From contig NC_088300.1 in the NCBI RefSeq assembly GCF_032854445.1, positions 65,878,984-65,942,983 of the forward strand: a stretch of 64,000 nt of DNA, read 5' to 3'. Positions 1 through 12,418 of this stretch are shown in pieces. The stretch's first letter is position 1, and each line of letters starts with the position of its first letter. Below the pieces are notes generated by a model. That model did not search any database, was not told the DNA's origin, and saw nothing but the letters and a program-made list of their open reading frames with translations. Source of the DNA: Liolophura sinensis (lineage: Eukaryota > Mollusca > Polyplacophora > Chitonida > Chitonidae). A program made the position numbers and the translations under genes.

Positions 1-69
1 AAACCGGGCAGAGCCCGGAGGGAAGCCACGACCATCCGCAGGTTGCTGACAGACCTTCCCACGTACGAC
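1..69 (-). mobile_element. SINE fragment cut by the window edge
   Basis: Central SINE region only (AAACCGGGCAGAGCCCGGAG, ACGACCATCCGCAGGTTGCT, GACCTTCCCACGTACGAC). Its tail lies left of the window. Confidence 0.85.
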
Positions 70-1401
70 ACCTAATAGAGGTAATTGATATAGGCTGTGT
101 CAGTCGAATCCACACAAGTGTGTAACCCGAGTGCAGTGTTCTCGCGTCAGCTGATGTGAATGTGTCAGTACAAATACAACATAACGGGCGCTTTGTTTCA
201 ATATCGCTCTTGTTGGACGCCGAGCCGATCAGCTTCACCCAGTCCTCCGATGAAATCGCCGGTGTTGGATGCAGAAAAACTTGCTTCCTGAAAGAAAGCT
301 TCGCCATCTCTTTCGTCAACGAAGAGATAAAACCTATTTGAATATTTCTGTGTTTCCGTTTTGTCGGTTCCGGGCAATATATACAGTAAATCTATGTGTT
401 TTCACTGCCGGGGTTTCTATTCGACGTTATCACGCAGTCACCAGTAATGTCACGTGACATGTGTTCGAAGGTCTTCCCAACCAAATTTTGCACACGGAAC
501 TCACCGAGGGACGAAGATGTTCACAAATGACAGTGTGTGTAAAGTTGTACTGCTGACAGTTCTAACCGAGTCGCTTCGTCTAGTATCTACAAGTTCTCAA
601 AATAGTCCGAGTTAACCGCAAAAGCGTTAACACTTGAGAGTGTGTTTTTTTTCCTTTTTCGGTGTTGTCAGGTGGCATGAATATGTATGAGCTATTACGT
701 TATCCACCCACTTATTTAAATTCCGACAGCTGATGACGTCTGATGGGAATCCCCAACTCACGTGGCTGCGAGAACGGTATAGGTATGTACCGTTATGCAT
801 GTCAGTACATCGTCAGATCAGTTGAACCACACACGTGCGGCTAATTTGTGAACAGTAATCTCGTGTTACACTTTACCATTCGAAACGTCGTTCTCGTGTT
901 TGATCAACATGCGTGCAACAATTCGAATACGATCAAGGGCTCGTAAAGCCAAACGGCTTGTCGGTTGATTTCCGCTCATTACAATTGATTTTCGGTTAAT
1001 TTTCATTCTCTGCATAATAAAATTCAGTAGTGCGTCTGCAAGCACAAGTCTTGGTGCACAAAATTTAATACTCCAGTTGCTCGCCGGTCAGTAAAATTTG
1101 TCCCGATTCTGCACTACAGTAGCCTTTAGATTCTTTATCGTCTCTTGGTGCATGAATTATAGAAGTGGAGCTATTTGTCGGTTAAAAACTGTAATGCAGA
1201 TTTTGCGTTCTTGTTTGGAAATCCAATAACGAGGCTACTATTTTGTGTCTGTTTGCATGAAGTTTAGGGTGAATGTTGACGTGCTGGGGTACAGAAGACC
1301 ATTTTATTCCCTGACTGACAGTTGAATAAAGAAGTAAAAAAGCGGAAAGAGAAATCCACTTAATTAGCGATGGCTATGTAGTTGCATACGATTGAGTATG
1401 C
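70..1401. other. No gene recognised
   Basis: AT-rich sequence with only short frames that carry no recognisable motif and no repeats beyond those listed. Confidence 0.5.
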
Positions 1402-1535
1402 ACTACGGATGGTTGTGGGTTTCCCCCGGGGTTCAGCCCGGTTTCCTCCCCTCATAATGCTGACCGCCGTAGTATAAGTGAAATATTCTTGAGTACGGCC
1501 CAAAACACCAATCAAACAAATAAATAAATCTAGAT
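1402..1535 (+). mobile_element. SINE fragment, 3' half
   Basis: Begins near ACGGATGGTTGTGGGTTTCC and ends ...AACACCAATCAAACAAATAAATAAAT. The head is missing. Confidence 0.85.
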
Positions 1536-1759
1536 GACTGTGGTGTACAAAAAGGAAAGTGAACAGTTAAACAATCAAGGCCGAAATAGCTTTTAACTGT
1601 GTTTGAAGACCACTCTAGTAGTTTGTTGATATCAGTCTGATTGCCATGTAGTGAACAGAATGACAAAAAACTGAGGAACTGGTTTGCACATAACGTCTTC
1701 CCTACCTTACAAGTGAATAGCGTAGTCAGAATTATAAAACAGGTGAGATCTGACAGCAA

Positions 1760-1858
1760 CTTGCGGATGGTGTTGAGATTCCTCCGGGCTGTGCCCGGTT
1801 TCCTCCCACCATAATGCTGGCCGCCGCCAACCAATCAAATAAATGAAAAGATAAATAA
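1760..1858 (+). mobile_element. SINE fragment with an internal deletion
   Basis: TTGCGGATGGTGTTGAGATT through CCATAATGCTGGCCGCCGCC joins directly to CCAATCAAATAAATG. The GTGAAATATTCTTGAGTACG block found in other copies is deleted. Confidence 0.8.
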
Positions 1859-1869
1859 ATTATAAAACA

Positions 1870-2020
1870 GACGGACTAAATCCGGCTATAAAAATGAACT
1901 TCAATCCAACGTTAACCTGCTGTAAATATGTTACAAAAGTGATGCACTGAGTGAACAACTTGTGGAAAACTTCTGGCAAACATTCGATGACTAGAAGCTG
2001 AATATTGTAAATAAAGTAGT
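1870..2020 (+). repeat. Dispersed repeat R2, copy 1
   Basis: ACTTCAATCCAACGTTAACC, CTGCTGTAAATATGTTACAA and GTGGAAAACTTCTGGCAAAC match a diverged copy at about 9780-9950 in the same orientation. Confidence 0.65.
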
Positions 2021-2399
2021 ACTTACGGTTGCCGTGGTTTATCTAGCAGTCATTTTGGGTTTGGGATGCGTAAGTCCCTCGGACATCGTAATTGTCCGTA
2101 AGAATATATTGAGGCAATGTGGTTTTGTTAAAACTGAAGTGAGTGGTCACCCTAAGCTACCACATTCCCATTTCGTTTTGTTGTGAACAGCGAGGCATTG
2201 GCAAAGCACTGAGACACCGGATGTCCCAATCGCTTCCCAACATAGTCCTCTAAAACAGATAACAGTTGGAATTGTGACCAAGACAGTTTGTCGTCTTTGG
2301 TTTGCATTAGCCATCAGTCGTACTTTGTGGTTTGATGTCTGAGAAATAATTAGCAGTTTTGAGTTTTCCTCCACAAATAAAACAATTACATTTTTAACG

Positions 2400-2600
2400 G
2401 ATTTCTTAAATGGACTTGCAGTTAACATCAATGGATTTTTTATCCAGTTGTGCTTAAGCCATGGTGCTATTGAGTGTGTTATTTGCTACAATTTATGCAT
2501 TTACATGAATAGTTAGAATAAACCCCTGAGGTGAATTGGGAAGAGGCTGTATTTCATCAGTTACACGTGACCATTTGTCAACCATGATACAGTCGTCGCT
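2400..2600 (+). repeat. Dispersed repeat family R1, copy 1
   Basis: GCTTAAGCCATGGTGCTATT, TGCATTTACATGAATAG and GAGGTGAATTGGGAAGAGGC are shared with an inverted copy at 4430-4640 and a direct copy at 15990-16190. Confidence 0.75.
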
Positions 2601-3510
2601 TTGGTTTGGTTTTATTAAAGGTGGACAGTTTGTTTACAAGTTGAAAAGGGAAAGCACCAACACGAGAATTCTACGTTTGTTTATCACACAATACGAATAG
2701 ATTACCTTGAGTGGAATTATATATGGTCTAAGTTCAACTGATTTTCCTGTTTGTTCTCGGTATTAATGGCTGACAAACGACGATCAAAATGTCTCGATCC
2801 AGTCAACTCAACATCTGTACATATATTCCGTGGGATATTTTTTTGGACTTTCGAGCATAACATTCTGTTATACGGTATAAATGACCATGTTATTAATGTA
2901 TTGCAATCAGTATTGACTTCATCCTTTTGCTGAACATGCCAATACTCGTCACTGTAGCACAAACAGTGTGGCTTTGAAATATGTATAGATATATAGAAAT
3001 GAATTGGTCTGTTTACGTTTTGCTCAGTAGTGTCACGCAGGCTTCTCTTGTCATTGCAGTTGAGACCAACGTGGTTTTAGGAGTTAGTAAACTGTTGAAG
3101 GGGAAACAGATTTTCAGGGCGAAGTTGAACACAACCTCCATACCACTAAGCTCGCAAGAGGCCAAGAAAATCGGAGTTTCTTTTCCGACTAAGACCACCT
3201 TCAATTGGCTTGTTTGAGTAGGCAATGTCAAAGCTTTATCGATTTTATTTCTTCTCTGGTCGTCCGATTATGCCTCTAGTGTCACTCAGACATCACAAAA
3301 CCGAAAAGTAGCAGCCAGTGGTATGCCCTCAATGAATTCACAAAAATTAATAAGTCTATATTAAAATCCCTGTCTTCTGAATAACATTCGAAATATGAAA
3401 ACATTCAATTCCGTAACCAAAATAAATCTGGTGTCCATAAGCGTCTATCGAAGGCCACTAAAGATCAAGTCTAAGTTTTGGATCGTTTGGGAGCCTGTGC
3501 ATCGAAATGG

Positions 3511-3840
3511 ACATTCGTATACCAGCCGTCAGTGAAGATGGACGTTCCTGGTAAATGATCGCAAGGCCAGTTTCCAAAACGACGTTTGACACAAAATGCT
3601 GAAATAACTAAGAAAGTGTATAAAATACGAAAATAGGACGGAATCATATAAAGAGAAGCTGTCAACAGTTTTCAGTGATGTAGGAAAGACGCAAGGTATG
3701 TCCTAGGCGACTGAGTGAAATCAGTATTCAAACTGTGTACCATATTAGAATATGAGTTGTTGATAATAAAATATGTAACAGAGTTGTGCTTTGATTACAA
3801 CTGTTAATATGTACAAAGTGGCGATCTAATTCATCACGAG
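3511..3840. repeat. Diverged direct repeat, copy 1
   Basis: Matches 5171-5470 in order and orientation: CATTCGTATACCAGCC, GATCGCAAGGCCAG, TCAGTGATGTAGGAAAGACG, GAATATGAGTTGTTGATAA. Extensive substitutions mean it is old. No protein is evident. Confidence 0.8.
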
Positions 3841-3896
3841 GAGTATCGTTTGTTCACTAGGTGCTGTTCCTTTAACATTAGATGTGGACATGGATA

Positions 3897-4030
3897 CCGG
3901 TCGTACGTGAGGTCTGTCTGATGGTCGTGGGTTTTCCCCGGTCTCTACCCGGTTTCCTTCCACCATAATGGTTACCGCCGTCGTATAGATGAAATATTCT
4001 TGAGTACGATGTAAAACATCGTAATAATGA
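3897..4030 (+). mobile_element. SINE fragment, 3' half
   Basis: Contains GTCTGATGGTCGTGGGTTTT, CCACCATAATGGTTACCGCC and GAAATATTCTTGAGTACGAT, with an atypical tail. No tRNA-like head. Confidence 0.8.
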
Positions 4031-4429
4031 AAACATTCCATTAATCAAACATCTTAGCACTGCATTGTATTGGTGAATAGTAGTTATAAGGTCTGTAATG
4101 TTGCATTTATTTATTTATTTAATTATCTGACGTCATACTCAAGTTTTCACGTATACCACGGCCGTCAGTTTTGCCTACGAGTGACGTAAATATAGTTACA
4201 CTGTACTGGTGGCATGCAAGTGACCCTCAAGTGACCCCTGTGCAAACAGCCACATGAGCATAGCATATTGCAATAAAATCCCACTAACACTGAGATGGGC
4301 GGAATCAACAAAGTCCCTGTATAGTTCGGGGTTGAAAGCACATCTCGTGTGTTTTACCGCTTTTAACATAATGAGAGACGTACAGCATAGAGAGTAAAGT
4401 CAGAGCAGCGACGGAGATGTGATAACTGG

Positions 4430-4640
4430 CAAATGATCACACGTATCTGGTGAAATACAGCCTCTTGTCAATTTACTTCTGAGAGTTCGTGTAAATGCAT
4501 TTACATAGTAGCAACTTAGACGCCCCCTAGCCCCATGGCTTCAGCAGAATTAGGTACACAGAATGCAGTGATGTTGATTGCAATTAATTAGGCGTCGCTG
4601 GTATAAAATTACTCAAAATGCGTTGTTGATATTATATTTA
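4430..4640 (-). repeat. Dispersed repeat family R1, copy 2 (inverted)
   Basis: Its reverse complement reads CTGAAGCCATGGGGCTAGGG, TGCATTTACACGAAC and GAAGTAAATTGACAAGAGGC, in the order of copy 1. Confidence 0.75.
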
Positions 4641-5170
4641 ACATACATTAAAACCAGGCTACACTGGCATTCTCGGTCTGACCTCGTAACGCCGACGACG
4701 TAGCGGTACCCGAGCGTTCCGGCAGTGACACCTTCGACGCTGTAGGTCTCTGATGGACGTGGTCAGGGATTGGACGACCGTGTAAAAAGGTGAACCCTGG
4801 GGAAGACCTTGCTGGATGCGACTCATTTCCTCGATTTACTCAAAAACTTGTATGTTAAGTTAATAAAGCAGTTGTCTGTATAATCACTTTATTTCAGTGT
4901 TATTGCTTTTCCAGAAACTGTCCATTATACATGTATATAGCAAATGGGCAACGACGACAGGTTGTTGCGTATACGGCAATAGTTGAAGTACAGGTATATG
5001 ATCCACGTACGGTTAATTTCTCGCTGTTTGGTCAAAGTGCGGTTGTACAAGGTGATGTGGGGGCGTAATTAACACTTAGGTTTATCGCAAGGGAACGTTC
5101 CAAATGTTTTGTCCTGCTTTATATAGTTGGCTAGTGACAACATTCTTTACGTTAGGAATCTATGCGTCAA

Positions 5171-5470
5171 AACATTTATTCGTATACCAGCCATCAACGA
5201 GGATGAACATTCCAGGTCAATAATCGCAAGGTCAATGGAAAAGACGACGTTTAACACAAACTACCAAAGAACAAAGTATATGAAGCAGTCAGCAGTTTTC
5301 GGTGATACTGGAAAGAGGCAAGGTATATTCTAGGTGACTGAGTAAAATCATTGTTCAGAAGCTATACCATGCTAGAATATAAGTTGTCGATAACAAATTA
5401 TGTATCTCGAAAGAGCTTTGATTCGAAGTTTTCATATAGCCAAAGTGGTGAAGCAATTCAACACGATGAA
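5171..5470. repeat. Diverged direct repeat, copy 2
   Basis: Partner of 3511-3840: TATTCGTATACCAGCC, AATCGCAAGGTCAATGG, TCGGTGATACTGGAAAGAGG, GAATATAAGTTGTCGATAA. Confidence 0.8.
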
Positions 5471-5992
5471 TATACATCCCCTTAGCACCGGGCTAAGCTG
5501 AATTAGAAACTATCATGACGCAGAGATTCTGGACGCTTTGTCCATTTTACTAACAAAAGAATTATACTCATTGTAAATCTTAACCTTGGAGTGCTGGCGT
5601 TTGATGGAATAACCTTGACACCAGTTTTTGCAGTACTAACTTGTGACGTTTGTTTGAAATCGTCACATAACACACATGATATAACAAATGCTGCGAGACA
5701 TGTACATGCCATATTAGGACCCTTTGGTATATTGCTGTCAAAGAAAGGATAATTTACAGTGTTAAAATTGAAATTAACCCTCTTGTCGTAAAGTCTGCGA
5801 GAGAGGAAATCGTTTTGGTGTTTGTGCAAATATAAGTTCAGATAAGATGCGCAGTTTCATCTAGAGAGTCTAGTTTCCTTTAAATACAGCGAAGGTGGAT
5901 ATATCTTTCACAGCCTTTGCTGTATATGGATTGTTTAAATCTAGCAGATTATTAATATATCGTTTAGTGAATGAGAAAGATCGGCGCTGGTG

Positions 5993-6251
5993 ATTTATTT
6001 ATTTATTTATTTGATTGGTGTTTACGCAGTACTCAAGAATATTTCACTTATACGACGGCGGCCATTATTATGGTGGAAGGAAACCGGGCAGAGCCCGGGG
6101 GAACCCACATTCATCCGAGGGCTGTTGGAAGACCTTCCTATGTACGACCGGAGAGGAAGCCAGCATGAGCTGGACATAAACTCACAGCGACCGCATTGGT
6201 GAGAGGCTCCTTGGTCATTACGTGCTAACCAACTGAATCACGGAGGACCCC
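5993..6251 (-). mobile_element. Near full-length SINE
   Basis: It starts in (TTTA)n and contains CGCAGTACTCAAGAATATTTC, CGACGGCGGCC, GGGCAGAGCCCGGGGGA and GGAGAGGAAGCCAGCATGAG. It ends in a tRNA-like head, ...CTGAATCACGGAGGACCCC. Part of the head is deleted relative to the reference copy. Confidence 0.88.
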
Positions 6252-8668
6252 ATTGTAGAACTTTGTGACGAGGTTTTAAATTTTCAGTGAGTCAGAAATG
6301 GCTTCTTGGAATCTGCTCTTGTTCCTTAAAGCGATTTTAGCTCTTCGAGCAGCATAACTAATATAATATTCGGTGACAGCAGTTAAGATGGTATTGGTGC
6401 TAAAGATAGCCTCTTGATTTTTATAAGGTGCTTCTTAAAAATGTGAAAGTTAATTCGCTTACCGACCTGGTTGAAGGGCCCGGTGCCTGGTTCACTTGCA
6501 CTTCCGTGTGACTGGGTGCTGATAAGACAAGAGTGATGAAACTGCTATTCACCAATTATCCATTACATATCAACAAACCGACAAAAATCTACCATGACCA
6601 GTGAAGAGGTGATTTACCTGCTGGTAAATTAATAAAAAGTGAATCCACACAGAAAACAATCCTCAGATTTACATATCTACAAGTTTGCAAAAAAAAAAAA
6701 AAAAAATGAGAGTGCGATACCTGTTTGCAAATGAATGAATAAATGAATCCATTAATAAGGCAACATTCAGTTTTATGTAGGAATATCCGCTTGGCGTTGA
6801 ACAACAATCAAATAAATATTTTACTGATAAAGTGAAAGTAGAAATAGGTTACAAATGTGTTTAAGACAGCCAGCAGTTGTAAATATCGACTTGATTGATT
6901 TTACTCGAAAATAAAAAAAATACATCGGAAAATATCACATATGTTGTCAAGATCGTGTTGGTTTGAAGGTATTTCACTGGCCACAACGCCGAAAGCAAAT
7001 AGAAAAATTAATATTTTTCAAGTTTTTCTACTTCCACATAGTAGGAATACATGTCGGCTATATCTTTTTAAATTGCTGTTCCTGTTTTGAGTTCATGTTC
7101 ACGCTATAAATCCATTAACGGAATCCGTGAAAAGTTGTAATTGTCTTGTGGAGGTAACATATTCAATCTGATCACAAGAAAGCACTTAAGAGTCCAATTA
7201 TGGTTCGCTTAGCGAAAGTTGCTCGCTTTATAGTACTGTGAAAAGGCAAGAAAGAGAAATGAACTGTTCATGCACTATAAACAGCTCACCTAACAAGGGA
7301 TTAGTGAGAGAGTCTATTAGTGGCAGGATGTTACTGGGATACCAAGAATTCACTAATCCTTTGAACACCACTGGGCAATGTTTCCTCAGATAATGATGAA
7401 TCAAGATGATATTATCACCACAGTTTTCCTGTAGAAGCAAAAGTTCTGATTAGTGGGTTTTGCCGTTATAACTTTTTGGAAGTAACAACACCATTTGGGC
7501 GCATATTGTGAGTGTTGTTTAAGTCTATCCTAAATCACACTGATTAGTTATTTGATGAAGAGCTTCATAATTTATCCCGTTATAGTGCTCTACACATCGT
7601 GCAGCAAATGAAGGTTCACCAGTCCAGTGTTTCAATCGGGTTGGCCCACAGCTCTTTCTGGGAAGAGAAGACTTACCTACTTCAATACGTTGGCCCTCTA
7701 AAGCCAGCCACTGGCGTTTTTGTCGATTTTCATAGCTTAACGAACCATATGAGCTTTTTCCCTCAAAATTTTGCATGGAGAGATTGACTAGTTCAGTTTA
7801 ACGTTACAAGAACGTAACTGCGACATAAGCCAGTGCTGTACGTATCACACTTCGTCCTACAAGTTACGTACACCTCTTGCCACTGCATATATGACATCAA
7901 ATTAGACAGGGCATGTATTGCAACGGCGGTTTGACGTCGAAATGATTTATGCTGCATTGTTGATAGGAAAAATTGCACATTTATTCAAGCAGAAAAGATG
8001 ATTCAACGGAAATAATTAAAATGAATGTTCACAATTTTGTAAAAATAATTTTATCATTTCCTCTCATCTCAATATATGGCCCATATTCATAATCCAAAAA
8101 TGGCTCATAGCCTTTCTCTAGTGTAACAGACACTGTGTGAAGTGTGATGTTTTAGATAATTGCTGGGGTAGGTACATTCCCGAAATAAAGAAAGACAGTT
8201 ATCGAAAAAAGGCCGTAATGCACTTTGAACATTGAAATCCTGAGGTGACAATGGAATAAACCAGACACAACCATAAGAACATAAGTTATATTTGGTACCT
8301 AGGTCTAAGTAAATATCCGTGTTCAGTGATTTGAACTGAATACCTGCACGTGTCCCGGTGGGTGCGTGTGCTGCCATACGCGTTAATTGCGCCGTTACAA
8401 TTTTCATTATTCCCACATAATGAAGTGATATAAATTCAGAATTACATTTTGATCTTCCGACAGAGCTTTGACATTTTCTGGACAACTCTGGAGACAGCAC
8501 TCAAGGTTAGCGTATGTAAAGATTCGGGGCGGTTAATGTGGAAGTACATCTTGGAACATCGTCAACCTGTCACAGAACTAGCACCATACCAATGACTTTG
8601 ATGAAAAAATGGGCCTTGAAACTTGATTACCTTTGTCTCAAAAAGGTGCATGTAGGACGATGATCAAT
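6252..8668. other. No gene recognised
   Basis: AT-rich intergenic sequence including an 18-A run at about 6689. A minus-strand frame at 7525-7776 (83 codons) and one at 8105-8500 (131 codons) have no recognisable domain, splice context or repeat partner here. Confidence 0.5.
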
Positions 8669-8785
8669 TTATTTATTTTATTATTTTTTATTAATTAGAT
8701 TGTACTTAAGAATATTTTGCTTATGTGACGAGGGTGACTTTATTAGTGCAGGAAAACGAAGAACATGGAGGAAATCACCGCTCGT
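8669..8785 (-). mobile_element. Highly diverged SINE fragment
   Basis: A T/A-rich start, then GTACTTAAGAATATTTTGCT and TATGTGACGAGGGTGACTTT, in the order of the SINE tail and central region, with many substitutions. Confidence 0.5.
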
Positions 8786-9109
8786 GATTCTGTTCGATGA
8801 TATCATGCGTTTATTCTACTGTAGTTATAATATCCCACCGTGTGATCTTTGACGCCTGCTTTTTGTAAATAAACTGCCAGGCGACGGCGTGCTGTGCAGT
8901 CGAAGTACGACTTCATCGATTTAAAAGATCAGCAGAGAAGGTATATCGGGTTTCGGTATAATAAAACATAATTATGGTGTCTGATGTGAGATGAGTATTT
9001 TGGAATTGTCAGCTCTCAACAAGTGATGTTCAACTCGTGTTCCGTACTATTTTAACATCAGCTCTCTCTTTTTCTCTATTCTCTTTTTCATTTTGAAAGT
9101 TTTCATTAT

Positions 9110-9225
9110 TGAATGAGAACCGTTCACTGCTTCCTGGTTTTAATATGTTTTCGCCATGATATGGCTGAAATATTGTTCACGTGGCGTGTTGAGCCATAAT
9201 CAAATAATCAATCAATCAGTGGTGG
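9110..9225 (+). mobile_element. SINE-like tail ending in (AATC)n
   Basis: GATATGGCTGAAATATTGTT, CACGTGGCGTGTTGAGCCAT, then AATCAATCAATCAG. Same tail family as 17829-18090. Confidence 0.55.
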
Positions 9226-9337
9226 TTTCTTTCAACGATTGATAAATACGTGAATGAAGTAAGACTGCGGTTCGCAGTTGGTGGTTAGCCATTAAACGGG
9301 ACAATTCCTGATTTATATAAATGATATATTAGGCTAT

Positions 9338-9680
9338 ATCTCCGCCAATACTGCACCTATAGACATCATACTTGGTACATTAATGGCGTGTAATGGGGGC
9401 TATCACGTGAGGCCAGTAGTTCCCGATTCTAACACCAGGGGGGCTCTTCTGTGAATAGCAGACTGAATAGTAGTCTGGCCCACATCTCCTTTAATACTGC
9501 ACCTACAGACATCATACTTGGTACATTTAATGACATTTAATGCGGGCTATCACGTGATGCTAATAGTTCCCGAATCTAACACCAGGGGGGCCTTTCTGTG
9601 AATAGCAGGCTGAATAGTAGTCTGGCCCATATCTTCTTTGATACTGCAACTACAGACATCATACTTGGTACATTAATGAC
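9338..9680. repeat. 146-bp tandem repeat, about 2.3 copies
   Basis: Units start at 9338, 9484 and 9631 with ATCTCC...ATACTGCACCTA. They contain CATCATACTTGGTACATTAA, GGGGGCTATCACGTGA, TTCCCGATTCTAACACCAGG and AGTAGTCTGGCCCA. No reading frame is seen. Confidence 0.9.
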
Positions 9681-9779
9681 ACAATTCAAAATTATATAAA
9701 ACGAAATTAATTAACGAAATGGTTTGCAGAAATTGCCTTGCTTATATTTACATGTATGTGGCATATTTAGGATTACGAA

Positions 9780-9950
9780 AAGGACATTGAAATCCGTTTA
9801 CAAAATAAATTTCAACCCTACATTATCATAGTACCTGCTGTAATCATGTTACAAAAATAATCGACTGAATGAACGGTTTATTGTGGAGAAAACTTCTTTC
9901 CAACTTTCCATGACCATGAACTGCTCATTGTACATATAGCAGTACATTGG
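9780..9950 (+). repeat. Dispersed repeat R2, copy 2
   Basis: TTTCAACCCTACATTATCAT, CTGCTGTAATCATGTTACAA and GGAGAAAACTTCTTTCCAAC pair with the copy at 1870-2020. Confidence 0.65.
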
Positions 9951-10564
9951 GTTGCTGTAATTAGAATAGCTCAGTACATTGGGTTGGTGTAATTAAAAAA
10001 GCTCAGTTCAGATGCTGAGTTGTTCGAATCAAGGTGGTTTAGCCGTGGCTTGCTTAGCAAATCACTGTGAACAACTGAGTTTAGACACGTAACAACAAAA
10101 TTAGGTGTCTAACGTAATAGACGTTATTACGTACGCATGGATATGTTTGAAGTCCATACTCGGGTTGCCCCGGGTGACGTCATGATTATTCAGAAACCAG
10201 ATATTGGGCGGAGTTGTAACCTTCATAAATGAATTTTTTATCTCTTGTAGTATACGATCTCAATGCAGTATGGTTAGTGGACGAAGACTAGAAGACTTGT
10301 CGCAGAAACCATTTAGGCTTGTACCTATTCACCAGATAGGACCTGTTCCAAAGACAGACTTGTTAATAAATCACGTGGCCGAAGATGCACACGTGACTTT
10401 TTCTCCAAATCAGACATTGACTGTGACGGAGGAATGCAGTTATGTATAATACGTATGGCATAAATGAAGGTATTCGCATGAAAATACTGTTTCTAAAAAC
10501 ATACAGAGACCTCAGTTGTATTGTGAAAGTGTGGGTGGGTCGAGAACAGCTGCCAGTGATATAA

Positions 10565-11502
10565 ACTGAACAAAAATATAAACGCAACGCCCAATATTTG
10601 AATAAAACTAACTGCTTACCATATTCCTTTCAATATTGTTTTTCGGGGGGGGGGGGATGATAAAAAGGACTCTTTGTAATGTACTTCAATAACTGATGGA
10701 AATGGACACCCGACGGTAACGCTGAGGCAGGTTAGGGAACAAGGGTTTCAGCTTGGGAAATTCCACACTTCAGTACCGGGTATGTCCGCCGTTTGTCTGC
10801 TGCACTGTTACACATCGTCGACGCATAGACCTGATGAGATGGACAATTGTGACTTGCGGAATGTTTTCCCACTCCTGTGTGAGCGCCAAACGCAACTCCG
10901 CGATATTACACTGAACTGGAAATCGCCGACGAACACGCGATTTTATGATGGCATACCACATTCAAGTTACCGTCGATGAAATGAGGTTGATTGCGATGGC
11001 CATGACTTATCCCCGCCCACACAAGTACTCCACAACCACCGTATTGCACCGTACGCACGACGGAGCCGTCGGCGGAGCGCTCAAACCTGATGCCTCATAT
11101 GGGCTCTGTGTAGCTGAAAACATAACATGCCGCCATCGTGCCACAGGCCAACGAACATGAATGTTAGCCCAGTCGCGCTGGCTCTGGTGTCGGGCAGGGG
11201 TAAGATCTATACCCTGGAGTGGTCTACGGGCTCGCAAATTCGCTTATTTGAGGCGATTCCGAATCGGTTGAGCGAAAATCCGGTTATTATGGTGCCCAAC
11301 TGTTTCATTCCCTGTGCGTGGAGGAGACGAATACAAATAGGGTCACAACTGTCTGAGGGGTCAAAATGATGAATAGGTTTGACATCGACAACATTTTGGT
11401 TTTGGAGACTGGAATTTGCTGTTGGCTATTCCTCGATGCTGCACTAAAACTCTTGTGAAATATTTCAAAAACAAAAGTCTTGCGTTTATATTTTTGTTCA
11501 GT
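10565..11502. mobile_element. Non-autonomous DNA transposon with 22-bp terminal inverted repeats
   Basis: The left end 10566-10587 reads CTGAACAAAAATATAAACGC then AA. The right end 11480-11501 is its exact reverse complement. The flanking base pair also matches, giving 23 bp. The 0.94-kb interior has no intact transposase; only short broken frames are present. The terminal sequence resembles ends I have seen in dispersed elements of fish and invertebrates, possibly ISL2EU-like, but the family is not certain. No clear target-site duplication could be fixed because both flanks are TA-rich. A G-run near 10,646 lies inside the left part. Confidence 0.75.
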
Positions 11503-12039
11503 ATAGTTCATGTAATGCAAAATTAAGCTTCCTAATGTTAATTCTCTGCATAATAAGAGTGATGTGTGAATACGTGGCGTAAGACAACTTGCCGTCACTT
11601 TCAGAACAGAGCATTTTGTCCGTCGTTATGTTCCGACTAAGATCTGTAGCGGTACATCAAAGTCTGGTGGCAACTGAGGAATCGGTACACCGAAATTCCA
11701 GTGTTACAGTACAACAGTCGTCGCTGCATTTGTTTTACTTTGAGTGCTCTGATATATGTGCATGACAGGGATTAGTGAGGTTGATTTTTAAAAGCAGGTC
11801 AAACAAAACGTTACCATCAGACAGTTCTGATTACAAGCATGTATCGGTTCAAAAATATTTCACATGCAATTAAATGCATCCCTTTTTATATGATATTGAA
11901 GCGAATTATTTATGTACACCGAATGTATTAGAACTATTTGCACAGAAAGAATACACCTATTTGCAGAGAAAGTATAAGTAAGCTATATTTGTAAGAGTAC
12001 TTTTCTCTGAAAAGTGACTTTTTTGAAGAGTTACGATAA

Positions 12040-12143
12040 GACTTCATGTATCTGTATTTGACATATACTAGTACACATGTCCCAGTGAGCTGACTTCATG
12101 TATCTGTATTTGACATATACTTATACACATGTCCCAGTGAGCT
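12040..12143. repeat. 52-bp tandem duplication
   Basis: GACTTCATGTATCTGTATTT through CCCAGTGAGCT occurs at 12040-12091 and again at 12092-12143 with one or two changes. Confidence 0.95.
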
Positions 12144-12173
12144 ACAAACTTCCAATTCAACATAAGACATTAC

Positions 12174-12418
12174 TTTTATTTATATGATTGGTGTTTTACG
12201 CCCTACTCAAGAATATTCCACTTATACTACTGCTGGCAGCATTATGGTAGGAGGAAACCGGGCAGGACCAGGAGGAAACCACGACAATCCGCAGGTTGTG
12301 ACAAACCTTCCCACGTACGGCTGGAGAGGATGCCAGCATGAGCTGGACTTGAACTCATAGCGACCCCATTCGTGAGAGGCTCCTATGTCATTACGCTGCG
12401 CTAGCGAGCTAACCAAGG
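12174..12418 (-). mobile_element. Near full-length SINE
   Basis: A minus-strand SINE with tail, central region (GGAGGAAACCGGGCAGGACC, CGCAGGTTGTGACAAACC) and tRNA-like head (GACTTGAACTCATAGCGACC, CGCTAGCGAGCTAACCAAGG). The extreme 5' end is missing. Confidence 0.88.

Noticed and set aside
1433-1834. 133-codon minus-strand ORF
   Set aside because: Starts and ends inside two SINE fragments read antisense; the middle has no recognisable protein.
9950-10050. tRNA-like stretch with AGCTCAGT and GTTCGAATCAAGG
   Set aside because: Box-like words are present but the spacing and stems do not form a tRNA; probably an old SINE head.
10770-11598. Several overlapping short ORFs on both strands
   Set aside because: They lie inside the inverted-repeat-bounded transposon and show no transposase signature.
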